DNA from: an uncultured Hungatella sp.
Lineage (GTDB): Bacteria; Bacillota; Clostridia; Lachnospirales; Lachnospiraceae
Direction of reading: 5' to 3'
Length of the DNA stretch: 64,000 nt
NCBI GenBank assembly: GCA_910579515.1
Contig: CAJTUV010000018.1
Location: 4,414-68,413 of the forward strand
The notes under the pieces were generated by a model. The model was given only the letters and a program-made list of their open reading frames with translations. It searched no databases and was not told the origin of the DNA. Positions 25,770 through 35,419 of the stretch are shown one piece after another. A program made the translations under genes and the position numbers. Every line of letters starts with the position of its first letter. The stretch's first letter is position 1.

Positions 25770-26945
25770 ATGAACGCCAGGTATTTTTCAGCTCGTCAGA
25801 GCAATTTTGAGCTTTTGCGGATTACAGCGATGCTGGGAATCATTCTGTTTCATTTAGTTTACCATGTCGCATTGCCCCAATTAGCAGGTTCAGGAGAATT
25901 TACTACTGTTGCATTTGCCAAAAGGCTGCTGCTGTTTCAGGGAATATCGACTTTCGGCTTTATTGGAAACAGCATATTTATCTTGATATCTGGATACTTC
26001 CTGATAGACAAAAAGATAAATCTCCAAAAGCAGATAACTAAAATATTATCAAGCCTTGTGTTTGGCGTTTGCTTCTTAATTTTGCTTTCCTTTACGTTTT
26101 ACTATTTTCAGGATCAGATTTATGGTTTGGCGGAAACACTTCTGGGACAGGAATTTAAAAATAGGGGCGTTATTTTCGGGGGGGGTAAAATTCAAGATAT
26201 AAACGAGATTAGCTGGTTTTTAGGATATTATATCTGCATTATTGGAATAGCCCAAGGATTCTTAAATAAACGGCTTGCAGATATTAGCCAGAATCAGTTT
26301 TTGACGGCGCTTGTCTGCGTAGGCGCGGCTGTGACTTTTGCGTTTACCACAAGTATTTTGAAGAACCTGATTGGAGGCAGCGATTATCTGGCTCAGGTGG
26401 TTATGGGTGTGTTTTTGTATATGACCGGCGGATATATGAAAAGATATAATCCATTTAAAGATATCAAAATAGCTGCGATAATCGGAGTCATAATTTTGGC
26501 ATTTGTTTTTCTGTTTTTAGGTTTTTACAATACCACGATGTCCAATATTGCGAAGTTTGAAGACGGCACCCGTCAGAGTTTTACACAAGCTATTGTTTTA
26601 ACGGGCAATATTTCTGCGTTCATTGTTGTTGTCGCAGTATCAGTGTTTGAACTTTTCAGGCGGATGGAGATTGGACAGAATAAAATGATAAATAAAATTG
26701 CATCTGCGACCGTGATGATTTACATTGTTCATGACGTTGAGTTTACGTATAGTTTTTGCAGGATTATAAATTGGCCTCGGTTGCTCCATCAATCCATAAT
26801 AAAAACAGTTGTGCTGCTTATTATCATCACAATAGCGATATTCCTGTATGGATTTTGTGCGTTTCTTTTGCAGCAGCTGTTAAAAAGAGCAGGAGTACAG
26901 TTACAAAAATTAGCAATAAACAAAGACAAAGGAGATAAGTTATGA
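25770..26945 (+). CDS. Membrane acyltransferase, acyltransferase-3 family, with an 8-G tract
   Basis: A 391-residue multi-pass membrane protein beginning RQSNFELLRITAMLGIILFH, with the conserved Arg and catalytic-type His of acyltransferase-3 proteins. At 26178-26185 the reading frame contains eight consecutive G bases, encoding the GGGK segment, which could slip and put the gene out of frame. Base usage is visibly more A/T-rich than the flanking GH51 and isomerase genes. It starts 6 bp after GH51 and its stop overlaps the isomerase start by 4 bp (ATGA), so it may be translationally coupled despite looking functionally foreign. Confidence 0.82.
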   Translation: MNARYFSARQSNFELLRITAMLGIILFHLVYHVALPQLAGSGEFTTVAFAKRLLLFQGISTFGFIGNSIFILISGYFLIDKKINLQKQITKILSSLVFGVCFLILLSFTFYYFQDQIYGLAETLLGQEFKNRGVIFGGGKIQDINEISWFLGYYICIIGIAQGFLNKRLADISQNQFLTALVCVGAAVTFAFTTSILKNLIGGSDYLAQVVMGVFLYMTGGYMKRYNPFKDIKIAAIIGVIILAFVFLFLGFYNTTMSNIAKFEDGTRQSFTQAIVLTGNISAFIVVVAVSVFELFRRMEIGQNKMINKIASATVMIYIVHDVEFTYSFCRIINWPRLLHQSIIKTVVLLIIITIAIFLYGFCAFLLQQLLKRAGVQLQKLAINKDKGDKL

Positions 26946-27625
26946 AACGTTCAGAGATCAACAAAGCTTTGAAGGAAATGGAAGCTATGATTAAGGAGTA
27001 TCGGTTCGCCTTGCCGCCGTTTTGCGACATTACACCAGAAGAGTGGAAGGAGAAAAGCCACGAATACGATGAGGTTCGGGATAATATGTTAGGCTGGGAT
27101 ATTACAGATTATGGTTTGGGGAAATTTGACCAGGTGGGATTTTCCCTTATTACTCTGCGAAACGGAAATCCCAAGATGAGTCAAAAATATCCTAAGCCTT
27201 ATGCAGAGAAGCTTCTGTATATCAAAGAGGGACAGATGGCGCCTATGCACTTCCATTGGTATAAGATGGAAGACATCATCAACAGGGGAGGCGGAAATGT
27301 GCTGATTCGGGTTTACAACTCTACGCCAGAAGGAGAGTTTGCAGACACGGACGTGACGGTTCACTGTGATGGAAGAGAGTACACGGTACCGGCAGGGACT
27401 CAAATTAAGCTGTGTCCTGGGGAGAGTATTACTGTGTTCCAGAATATGTACCATGATTTCGAGCTGGAGCCGGGAACTGGCCCTGTACTTTTAGGCGAGG
27501 TGTCTATGTGCAATGACGATGAAAATGATAACCGGTTTTATGAGCCGATAGGACGTTTTCCTGCCATTGAGGAGGATGAGCCGCCATACCGTCTGCTGTG
27601 TAACGAGTATCCGGCTGCAAAATAG
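26942..27625 (+). CDS. D-lyxose ketol-isomerase (cupin)
   Basis: A 227-residue cupin protein matching the D-lyxose isomerase family, which interconverts D-lyxose with D-xylulose (some also D-mannose with D-fructose). Putative metal ligands His103, His105 and Glu110 lie in MHFHWYKMED; the second cupin motif holds MYHDFEL. The early GWDITDYGLG and LITLRNG blocks are characteristic. It has ribosome site AAAGGAG before the overlapping start. Neighbouring genes (GH51, DUF4432 epimerase) support pentose metabolism. Confidence 0.88.
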   Translation: MKRSEINKALKEMEAMIKEYRFALPPFCDITPEEWKEKSHEYDEVRDNMLGWDITDYGLGKFDQVGFSLITLRNGNPKMSQKYPKPYAEKLLYIKEGQMAPMHFHWYKMEDIINRGGGNVLIRVYNSTPEGEFADTDVTVHCDGREYTVPAGTQIKLCPGESITVFQNMYHDFELEPGTGPVLLGEVSMCNDDENDNRFYEPIGRFPAIEEDEPPYRLLCNEYPAAK

Positions 27626-27636
27626 GGAGATCATCT

Positions 27637-28620
27637 ATGAAGGAAACACTGAAAAAAACAGGCAATATTGAGCAGCTTGCCTACGTAAGAGAAGTAGAAT
27701 ATCTGGAAGGCCCTGGAAAACATCTCAGGGCCTTTCAGGTCAAAAACGGACCTTTGTCCTTTGTGGCTCAGGCGGATAAGTGTTTGGATTTGGCAGAAGT
27801 GTCTTATCAGGGGGTGAACATTTCCTTCCTGGCAAAAAACGGTTTTACAAGCGGAGAGTACTCCAGATCTTATGCCTATTCCAACAAGAGCGTCATGGGC
27901 GGAATGATGTTTACCTGCGGAAATGACAACGTGGGCCCGGGAGATAAAAACAGGCAGCTTCCGGTTCATGGAAGTCTCAGACTGACTCCGGCTTCCCATG
28001 CAGGATCGCAGTGCTTTTTTGATGAAGAGGGGAAGTATCATTTATTAATCAGGGGAGACATGGAACCTGACGGGTTATTTGAGGGCCATATCTATTTGAA
28101 CCGAACGATTGAGACGATTTACGGCAGCGGGAAAATTGTGATTACAGATCGGTTTCAAAACAGAGGCTATGAAAAGGAACCTTTTATGCTGTTGTATCAC
28201 TGTAATTTTTCCTATCCGTTTCTGGATACCTGCTGTCAGGTGGAGATTGACAGTGAGAATACGGTTTTGCGGGAAGAGATGGACAGCCCTTGCAGGCTGC
28301 CCTTTAAAAAGATAGAGGAGCCTGTAGACGGCGGCGTGGAGCAGGTATTTTTCCATGAGGCCAGGACTGATGAGAATGGTCAGGTGACGGTCTCGATTCA
28401 CAATCCGGATTTAGGAATTACGGCCAGCCTTAAGTATTACAAGGATCAGCTTCCCAGGCTGATTCAGTGGAAGTCTATGGTTTCGGGTGATTATGCTCTG
28501 GGAATTGAGCCTGCAAATTGTCTGGTTTTTGGGCGGGGATATGAGGAAGAGAAGGGAACTCTTTTCTATTTGCAGCCAGGGCAGGAACGGGTGATTCAGT
28601 TAGAGTTGGCGTTATGTTAA
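27637..28620 (+). CDS. Aldose 1-epimerase-like protein, DUF4432 family
   Basis: A 327-residue galactose-mutarotase-like fold protein of the DUF4432 type. Visible motifs include ADKCLDLAEVSYQGVNISFL, PVHGSLRLTPAS around 108-119, and EPANCLVFGRGYE near the C-terminus. Such proteins sit beside carbohydrate genes and probably interconvert anomers of a sugar or sugar acid. It starts 11 bp after the lyxose isomerase gene, and the likely substrate is the isomerase's sugar or arabinose. The reaction itself is inferred from the fold. Confidence 0.82.
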   Translation: MKETLKKTGNIEQLAYVREVEYLEGPGKHLRAFQVKNGPLSFVAQADKCLDLAEVSYQGVNISFLAKNGFTSGEYSRSYAYSNKSVMGGMMFTCGNDNVGPGDKNRQLPVHGSLRLTPASHAGSQCFFDEEGKYHLLIRGDMEPDGLFEGHIYLNRTIETIYGSGKIVITDRFQNRGYEKEPFMLLYHCNFSYPFLDTCCQVEIDSENTVLREEMDSPCRLPFKKIEEPVDGGVEQVFFHEARTDENGQVTVSIHNPDLGITASLKYYKDQLPRLIQWKSMVSGDYALGIEPANCLVFGRGYEEEKGTLFYLQPGQERVIQLELALC

Positions 28621-28639
28621 CTAGAAAAAGGAGCTGCAT

Positions 28640-29644
28640 ATGAAACGTATCCTGTTAATCGCTACTGGCGGAACGATCGCTTCCAAAAGAGGGCAGAAGG
28701 GTCTGAAGCCTCTGCTATCTTCAGAGGAGCTGTTGACTTACGTGCCATCTGTCAAAGAGTTCTGTCATACAGAGACTCTTCAGCTGTTTAATCTTGACAG
28801 CACGAATATTCAGCCGATGCATTGGCTTGCCATCGCCCAGGCTGTGGAAAAGAATTATGAGACTTATGACGGTTTTGTCATATGCCATGGTACAGATACT
28901 ATGGCATATTCTGCAGCCGCTTTGTCTTATTTGATTCAAAATTCACCAAAACCCATTGTCATCACGGGATCTCAAAAACCCATTGACTTGGAAATCACGG
29001 ACGCCAGGACAAATCTGTCTGACAGCCTTCGGTTTGCCTCCTGTGACAGAGCTTATGGGGTCAATCTTGTTTTTGACGGCAAGGTCATTGCAGGAACCAG
29101 GGCAAAGAAAGAACGGACAAAAAGCTATAACGCATTTTCCAGTATTAATTTTCCGTATATTGCTTCGATCCAGGAGGAGCATATTTTGTTTTACTTAGAT
29201 GACAAGAAGCTGCTTTGTGAGCCTCTGACCTTTTATCATGAATTTAATTCCAGCGTAGGGCTTTTAAAGCTGATTCCGTCTATGGACGCCGCTGTGTTAG
29301 ATTATATGGCAGAACATTATGACGGGGTGATTATTGAGTCGTTTGGAGTAGGCGGTCTGCCCAATTATGAGACCTGCGGTTATTACTCTGCTGTGAAGAA
29401 ATGGATTTCTCAGGGGAAAACCGTGGTTATGACCACTCAGGTTACAAACGAGGGCAGCAACATGTCTGTGTATGAGGTGGGGAGAACCATAAAGTATGAG
29501 TTTGGGCTTCTGGAATCTTATGATATGACTCTGGAGGCTGCTGTGACGAAGCTGATGTGGATTTTAGGTCAGACAAAGGAACGGGAGAGGGTGAAACAGC
29601 TTTTCTACCAGACTGTTAACAGGGACATTTTGTGGAAGGCATAA
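28640..29644 (+). CDS. ansA: L-asparaginase, type I
   Basis: A 334-residue asparaginase hydrolysing L-asparagine to aspartate and ammonia in the cytoplasm (no signal peptide). The nucleophile region is ATGGTIAS with Thr12, and the second active-site motif is CHGTDTMAYSA with Thr85 and Asp86. ITGSQKP and DARTNL match the family. It follows the epimerase gene by 19 bp with an AAAGGAGC ribosome site, though nitrogen metabolism has no obvious link with the sugar genes. It is convergent with yesN; both stops fall in one hairpin. Confidence 0.93.
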   Translation: MKRILLIATGGTIASKRGQKGLKPLLSSEELLTYVPSVKEFCHTETLQLFNLDSTNIQPMHWLAIAQAVEKNYETYDGFVICHGTDTMAYSAAALSYLIQNSPKPIVITGSQKPIDLEITDARTNLSDSLRFASCDRAYGVNLVFDGKVIAGTRAKKERTKSYNAFSSINFPYIASIQEEHILFYLDDKKLLCEPLTFYHEFNSSVGLLKLIPSMDAAVLDYMAEHYDGVIIESFGVGGLPNYETCGYYSAVKKWISQGKTVVMTTQVTNEGSNMSVYEVGRTIKYEFGLLESYDMTLEAAVTKLMWILGQTKERERVKQLFYQTVNRDILWKA

Positions 29645-29676
29645 AAGCGGCGGCTTATGGCAGCCGCCTGCCTTCC
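29634..29676. terminator. Shared hairpin between convergent ansA and the YesN-type gene
   Basis: An outer GGAAGGC/GCCTTCC stem and an inner GGCGGCT/AGCCGCC stem enclose both stop codons. There is no clear T-tract on either side, so termination efficiency is uncertain. Confidence 0.5.
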
Positions 29677-31166
29677 ATATACTCTGTAGGCGTAAGCCCT
29701 GTGTAGCGCTTAAACACCTGGCTGAAATACTGGGGATTACTGCCAAACCCTACCTTTCCGGCAATATTTTTCACATTTTCTTTCTGATAAACCTCCATCA
29801 GACGCTTTGCCTCTTCCACGCGCCGCTTGTTCAGATAGTCAGAGAAACGAAGTCCCTCTTCCTTGATAAACAGCTTACTTAGATATCCGATGCTGATAAA
29901 AAGATAATTCTCAGCCAGCCACTTTAAAGAAAGAGTTTCCGAATCCAGATGCTGATTTACATAAGATTTTAAGAGCGCTATGTTGGCGCTGTTTTTTTCT
30001 TCTTGGCTTCCCTCGTTTCCCCTTAAAAGAACCGCTCCCATCAGGTTTTGGATTTCCTGAATACTCAAGCATCCGTAAAGCTTTTGAAAAAAGTCGCAGG
30101 CCAGTTCTGTCGGAAGGGTTCCGCTTTCTGGCCACCGTTTCAGAAACAGGCTGAGAGCCAGATTTTTGGCTGTGTCTGTCGGCATGGTGTCATGAAAAAC
30201 AGCATTTAAAACCCGGACCGCCTGAGATTCATCAGAAGCATTTGTTAAGCTGGCATTCAAGTGACTGATCCTCCAGGGAGCAGTCAAATCATTTCTGATT
30301 TCATAGGTATGAGATTCTGCATCCACAAGAAATATTTGCTGAAATCTGGAAATTTTAAGCAAAATGCTGTGAAACAATTCCTGGGATGAGGCGGCATGAA
30401 GGAATTGAAGCTCAAAGGCCACAGTCTGTCCGAAATAGTGGAGATTCCCCAACAATGCACGAATCCGCTCCTGATAGGCAAGAGAAGGCGCGTGGAAGAT
30501 GAGAATCATATTGTTTTTTATATAAATACAGGAAAAACATAAGGGCGTCTGTTCCAGTTCCAGGAGACGTCTGGAATCAGAGGCGAAATTTTTCATGTAA
30601 GCTTCTTCAACAAAGGAGCATACACATGCGGTTTGGCAGTCCATAGAAGAGGACAAAAGAGGCAGATATTTTTTATAAACAGCAGAAAAATCCTCTTCGT
30701 AGGTCAAAGCCTCCATGAGAAAGCATTGCTCCAGAGAGGTCTGAAGGCTGCACAAAAGCTGGGAACGTTCAGAAATGCGTTTTTCTTCTTCTGAAAGACG
30801 TTCCTGGCGGATAGCGATGAGCGTCTCGATTAACTCCCGCTTGTCCGTGGGTTTTAAGAGATAGTGGCGCACCCCGTATTTCATGGCCTCCTTGGCGTAT
30901 TCAAATTCACCGTAACCAGACAGGAGGACAAAGGTAATGTTGGAATCCGATTTTCTGGAGCGGTCGATGAGCTCCAGGCCATTGATAAACGGCATCCGGA
31001 TGTCTGTAACTACCACATCTGGATACTCGTCACGGATGGTATCCAAAGCTTCCATGCCGTTTTTTGCGGTAGCTACCAGCTCATAGCCAATGGACTGATA
31101 GTCAACCATCTCTGACAATGCTTCTCGAATAATCTGTTCATCATCTACAATCATGAGTCTCAGCAT
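29655..31166 (-). CDS. Response regulator with AraC-type DNA-binding domain (YesN type)
   Basis: A 503-residue regulator. The receiver domain (1-120) holds the acidic pocket VDDE, phospho-acceptor Asp55 in VVTDIRMP and Lys in LLKPTD. A long middle region of unknown fold follows. The C-terminal AraC domain (about 400-500) includes ENYLFISIGYLSKLFIKEEG and GFGSNPQYFSQVFKRYTGLTP. It overlaps the upstream kinase gene by 26 bp, the usual arrangement of YesMN-type systems that activate sugar importers, here most likely the divergent importer at 33107. Confidence 0.93.
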   Translation of the reverse strand: MLRLMIVDDEQIIREALSEMVDYQSIGYELVATAKNGMEALDTIRDEYPDVVVTDIRMPFINGLELIDRSRKSDSNITFVLLSGYGEFEYAKEAMKYGVRHYLLKPTDKRELIETLIAIRQERLSEEEKRISERSQLLCSLQTSLEQCFLMEALTYEEDFSAVYKKYLPLLSSSMDCQTACVCSFVEEAYMKNFASDSRRLLELEQTPLCFSCIYIKNNMILIFHAPSLAYQERIRALLGNLHYFGQTVAFELQFLHAASSQELFHSILLKISRFQQIFLVDAESHTYEIRNDLTAPWRISHLNASLTNASDESQAVRVLNAVFHDTMPTDTAKNLALSLFLKRWPESGTLPTELACDFFQKLYGCLSIQEIQNLMGAVLLRGNEGSQEEKNSANIALLKSYVNQHLDSETLSLKWLAENYLFISIGYLSKLFIKEEGLRFSDYLNKRRVEEAKRLMEVYQKENVKNIAGKVGFGSNPQYFSQVFKRYTGLTPTEYMEGRRLP

Positions 31167-32928
31167 GAAAACTTCTCCTTTCTTTTGGAATTGTAAGCAT
31201 GACCACAGCCATGCCTTCCTGGTTGTAAAAGGTTAATCCATAAGCATCTCCATATAAAAGCTTTAAGCGGGAATTGATATTGGTCAGCCCTACGCCGGAG
31301 CCCTGTGGAGTAATTTCTCGATGTTCAATTTTCCAGATTAAGTTTTCCTCAAACTGGGAGCCGGTGTTTGCCACCTGAATCTGGTAATCATGGTCCCGCT
31401 CCTGAAGGGTCACCCGAATCCTGCACATCTGATCCGAGTATTCCATGGAATGCTTTAACGCATTTTCCACCAAGGGCTGAATGCACAGCTTAGGAATCTG
31501 GATATGGGAAATATTATTTGGAATGTTCATTTCAAAATTGAGCCGGTCTTTAAAGCGGATATTTTGAATCTGAATATAATTGTCCAGAAAGGATAGTTCT
31601 TCTGAAAGGGGAATCAGCTCCTCCTGTCCTGTAATAGAAATCCGAAATAAGTTTCCCAAAGAGCGGGCCATGGTGGAAATATCGTCCGCCCCGTACTTCT
31701 GGGCCATCCAGTTGATCGTGTCCAGCGTGTTGTATAAAAAATGGGGGTTGATTTGCTGTTGAAGCATTCGGATCGTGGCATCCCGTAATAAAAGCTGTTT
31801 GTCATAATTTTCATCCCGAAGGACCTTAACACTTTTGGTCATTTCATCAAAGGCACGATGAAGCTGTCCGATTTCATCGTGGCGTTCTTCATAATTATAA
31901 GACGGAATCTGTTCGGGAAGCAGGGTTCCGTTTCCAAAACAACGAATTTTCCTTACCAAAAATTCGAGATGTCTTAAAATTCTGCCAAAAACCATCCACA
32001 TCAAAACAAGAGCAACGATGCACGACAGGATAGAGAAAACAATTACCTGAAGCTTTGCCAGGCGGATATTGTGAAAAATCGGATTGTAATCCCGAAAGTA
32101 AAGGTAATTCCAACCAATAACAGGAAGAGAACCAGTGATGATAAACTTTTTTTCTCCGCCAATAGAGGTAATGGTATAAGTTCTTTTAGAAGCCTCCATC
32201 TCCTCTAAAAGCGCGGAATACGTTTCGTCATAATAAGGCTGCGCCGGATAGATTCTTCGTCCGTTTTGAATTAAAACAAAAGGCGCGTTGTCAGAGGAAT
32301 AGCCGGCATTTCTTAATGAATCGGAAATCAGCGCCTCAATGTCCACTACAAGGCACAAATCAGCCAGTTGGTTTAAACCCAGAAACTTTAACTGGCGCAG
32401 CATCCGGAGGCAGCATACGTCCTCGCCAGGCTCAACGGCAGAGACCCAGCGAATGCGTCCCTTGGATTCGCCAGCTATCTGCTTTAGAGCAGCCGAATCA
32501 AATTTTTTGATATCATCCGAGTTTCCCATACAGATATTGGAGCCGTCTGGCAGAACCATATTAATGGACTTGATGTATTGGTTGGAGAACGTATAAGGAA
32601 ACAGGGCCTGATAGGCGTCGCGCTTGTAAACGGCTCTCCGGTTGCTGTTGGGATTCTGGTTTAGCTGATACAGGTTTTCCTGGATAATCGAATCGCTGAT
32701 GATCTGGTCCGAGATGCTTTCAATCCGCTCCATTTCATTTGCGATGGATGCAGAGGCATGATTCAGGGCCTGGGCGCTGGTCTGGTACAGCTCTTTCTCA
32801 TACTGTTTTATTAAAAACTGCAGGTTAAGAAAAAAGATAAGAAAGGTACAAAATATGATAATAAACACAATGAGAACAATTTTCTTAAACAGAGAAAGAT
32901 CATTGAACCAGTTTTTGCATTTTTCCAT
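31141..32928 (-). CDS. Membrane sensor histidine kinase (YesM type)
   Basis: A 595-residue kinase. Membrane helices at about 17-37 and 294-316 enclose an extracellular sensor domain; a HAMP linker follows, then the His_kinase domain with phospho-acceptor His396 in QQINPHFLYNTLD, and an HATPase domain with the LCIQPLVENALKH and GVGLTNINSRL motifs. AAGGAGAG lies before the start. It probably senses a sugar or sugar-bound binding protein and phosphorylates the overlapping response regulator. Confidence 0.93.
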   Translation of the reverse strand: MEKCKNWFNDLSLFKKIVLIVFIIIFCTFLIFFLNLQFLIKQYEKELYQTSAQALNHASASIANEMERIESISDQIISDSIIQENLYQLNQNPNSNRRAVYKRDAYQALFPYTFSNQYIKSINMVLPDGSNICMGNSDDIKKFDSAALKQIAGESKGRIRWVSAVEPGEDVCCLRMLRQLKFLGLNQLADLCLVVDIEALISDSLRNAGYSSDNAPFVLIQNGRRIYPAQPYYDETYSALLEEMEASKRTYTITSIGGEKKFIITGSLPVIGWNYLYFRDYNPIFHNIRLAKLQVIVFSILSCIVALVLMWMVFGRILRHLEFLVRKIRCFGNGTLLPEQIPSYNYEERHDEIGQLHRAFDEMTKSVKVLRDENYDKQLLLRDATIRMLQQQINPHFLYNTLDTINWMAQKYGADDISTMARSLGNLFRISITGQEELIPLSEELSFLDNYIQIQNIRFKDRLNFEMNIPNNISHIQIPKLCIQPLVENALKHSMEYSDQMCRIRVTLQERDHDYQIQVANTGSQFEENLIWKIEHREITPQGSGVGLTNINSRLKLLYGDAYGLTFYNQEGMAVVMLTIPKERRSFHAETHDCR

Positions 32929-33043
32929 AAGGTCTCTCCTTGTCCGCTGAGAATACGTTTATAGTATATATGAAAAATGAGGATTCATGAAGAGTGAAAA
33001 ATGGAGAAAGCCATTTTTTAACCATCAAAAGCTATTATTTAAC

Positions 33044-33072
33044 TTTACCGTTGTGCACATTCACTATAAAAT
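33044..33072 (+). promoter_or_regulatory. Candidate promoter of the sugar importer operon
   Basis: TTTACC (33044-33049) and TAAAAT (33067-33072) are 17 bp apart, about 35 bp before the binding-protein gene. The weak -35 box fits a promoter that needs an activator such as the adjacent YesN-type protein. Confidence 0.4.
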
Positions 33073-33106
33073 ATACCCATCGAAAAACAGACAGGAGGAT
33101 TTCAGA

Positions 33107-34462
33107 ATGAAAAAACAAATTGCAGCAGTTTCTATGGCGGCAGTTCTGGCCGCAGTTTCCTTAAGCGGGTGCGGCGGTTCTTCGAAAACGCCAAACAACG
33201 ACGCAGGCTCCACGCAGACAGATCAGACTACAGCCGCTTCTGGACAGGAAAGTTCCCAGACAGGCTCAAGCGGAGATAAGGTGACTTTAAACCTTTGCTG
33301 GTGGGGGAATCAGACCAGAAATGACGTAACGAAAAAAGCGGTGGATCTGTACATGAGCCAGAATCCAAATGTGGAAATCAAAGTGGAATTTACAGACTGG
33401 TCCGGCTACTGGGATAAGCTTTCCGCCATGGCGGCAGGCGGCAACCTGCCAGATATTATTCAGCAGGATTATTCTTACATCAATCAGTATCAGAAAAGCG
33501 GACAGCTGGCAGATTTGACGCCGTTTATAGAAAGCGGTGTGATTGACACCAGCAAGATTCCAGACAGCATCATTGAAAGCGGATCCATAGACGGAAAATG
33601 CTACGCTCTCAGTCTGGGGAGCAACGCGCCGATTATGGCATATGATAAGGCCATTGTGGAGGAGGCAGGAGTAACCATTCCAGAGCAGATGACTATCAGT
33701 GAATTGTACGATATATCCCAGCAGATTTATGAGAAGACAGGAGCCAAGACGTATTTTGACGGCGGTCTGAATATGATGCAGATTATTGCAAGATCCGGCG
33801 GTTCTCATCTTTTTGATGAGTTAAACGCCAATGACGATACCAGCTCCAAGGTTCATTTTGCCAATGTAGATCGTTTCTCCAAGGCAGAGTTTTCTATTTC
33901 TCCAGACCTTCTGGCAGAGAAGAATCCAGACGTTGTTGAAACAAAGCCTCTGATTGACGGAACTACATGGAATGATTTCTCTTTCTCCAACCAGTTTATC
34001 AGTATCTCCAACACAGCAGGAAGAGAGCTGGGAATCGCGATGTATCCGACTGCGGACAATGCTTCCAACCAGTCCATGTATTTAAAGCCAAGCCAGTTTT
34101 TCTCTATTGCGGAAACCTCCCAGAATAAAGAGGAAGCGGCAAAGTTTATCAACTGGTTTACCAACAGCGTGGAATGCAATGAAATTTTGATGGCAGAGAG
34201 AGGAATCCCGGTTAACACCGAGGTGGCAGAAGCGATTAAGCCAAAGGTAGATGAGGTGTCTCAGGTAGTCTTTGATTACATTGCAGCCGTGGGCCAGGTT
34301 GCTACGCCAATCGACGAGCCAGACCCAGCAGGAAAAGGCGAAGTAGAGGCTTTGGGAAAAACTACAGTAGAGGATCTGCGCTACGGCGACGTGACGGCTG
34401 AGGAAGCGGCGGCAAACTTTGTGGCAGAATCGAACAGGATTTTAACAGAGGCGGCAAAATAA
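33107..34462 (+). CDS. Sugar ABC transporter substrate-binding lipoprotein
   Basis: A 451-residue family-1 binding protein with a lipoprotein signal ending in LSGC (Cys near 22) and a Ser/Thr/Gln-rich linker. The mature region begins with VTLNLCWWGNQTR and has KLSAMAAGGNLPDIIQQDYS, typical of CUT1 binding proteins. The in-frame ORF runs 40 codons further upstream, but ATG 33107 has ACAGGAGGA 7-10 bases before it and starts the signal peptide. It forms an importer with the next two permeases; the alpha-mannosidase downstream suggests a mannose-containing ligand. Confidence 0.9.
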   Translation: MKKQIAAVSMAAVLAAVSLSGCGGSSKTPNNDAGSTQTDQTTAASGQESSQTGSSGDKVTLNLCWWGNQTRNDVTKKAVDLYMSQNPNVEIKVEFTDWSGYWDKLSAMAAGGNLPDIIQQDYSYINQYQKSGQLADLTPFIESGVIDTSKIPDSIIESGSIDGKCYALSLGSNAPIMAYDKAIVEEAGVTIPEQMTISELYDISQQIYEKTGAKTYFDGGLNMMQIIARSGGSHLFDELNANDDTSSKVHFANVDRFSKAEFSISPDLLAEKNPDVVETKPLIDGTTWNDFSFSNQFISISNTAGRELGIAMYPTADNASNQSMYLKPSQFFSIAETSQNKEEAAKFINWFTNSVECNEILMAERGIPVNTEVAEAIKPKVDEVSQVVFDYIAAVGQVATPIDEPDPAGKGEVEALGKTTVEDLRYGDVTAEEAAANFVAESNRILTEAAK

Positions 34463-34483
34463 ATAAAATCTGGAGGAAACGAT

Positions 34484-35407
34484 ATGAGTAAACAGACATC
34501 AGTCCCCAGAAAAAAGAAATCATTAGGGCAGATCATGAATACACCGGGGGTAGCAGGATATGTATTTATCCTGCCCTTCATTATCGGTTTTTTGGCATTT
34601 CTGGCGCTGCCAATGATTTTATCCTTTGGGTTTTCTTTTACCAGATATAATATTCTGGAATCACCGGTGTTTATCGGACTGGAAAATTATAAGACCATGT
34701 TTTTTGACGATTCTAAGTTCTGGAAGGTGTTTGGGGTGACCATGTATTACGTGCTGTTTTCTGTGCCTCTGCGCCTTATTATGGCTCTTTTAGTAGCTCT
34801 TTTGCTGGTAAAGAGTTCAAAGCTTTCCGGTTTTTACAGAGCGGTCTACTATCTGCCTTCCATTATCGGCTCAAGCGTGGCGGTGGCAATCTTGTGGAAG
34901 CGGATGTTTGCAAGCGACGGCGTTATCAATGCTCTCTTACAGACCATTGGAATCCCCTGTGAGATCGCATGGCTTGGGCGGGCGGACACGGCTATCTGGA
35001 CCCTGATCATTCTGGCAGTTTGGCAGTTTGGATCTTCTATGTTGATCTTTTTGTCTGGATTAAAGCAGATACCAGTCAGCCTTTATGAGGCGGCCACTGT
35101 GGATGGGGCCAATGGAATCCAGAGATTTTTTAAGATCACGCTTCCTATGCTGACGCCCACGATTTTTTTCAACCTGATTAATCAGCTCATCAACGGGTTT
35201 ATGGCTTTTACTCAAAGCTATATTATTACTCAGGGAAAGCCAAGAGACAGCACGCTGTTTTACACGGTTTACATGTACCAAAATTCTTTTACCTACAACA
35301 AATTAGGGTACGGCTGCGCCATGGCCTGGTTTATGGTGTTTATTGTGGGATTGTTAACGTTTGTCTTATTTAAGACGCAGAACAAATGGGTTTACTATGA
35401 GTCATAA
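34484..35407 (+). CDS. Sugar ABC transporter permease (MalF/UgpA type)
   Basis: A 307-residue permease with six predicted helices, starting with a basic tail and GVAGYVFILPFIIGFLAF. The EAA loop is YEAATVDGANGIQRFFKITL. It lies 21 bp after the binding-protein gene and 12 bp before the partner permease. It is a CUT1 permease distinct in type from the LplB protein at 2090. Confidence 0.9.
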   Translation: MSKQTSVPRKKKSLGQIMNTPGVAGYVFILPFIIGFLAFLALPMILSFGFSFTRYNILESPVFIGLENYKTMFFDDSKFWKVFGVTMYYVLFSVPLRLIMALLVALLLVKSSKLSGFYRAVYYLPSIIGSSVAVAILWKRMFASDGVINALLQTIGIPCEIAWLGRADTAIWTLIILAVWQFGSSMLIFLSGLKQIPVSLYEAATVDGANGIQRFFKITLPMLTPTIFFNLINQLINGFMAFTQSYIITQGKPRDSTLFYTVYMYQNSFTYNKLGYGCAMAWFMVFIVGLLTFVLFKTQNKWVYYES

Positions 35408-35419
35408 AGGGGGAAGCTT

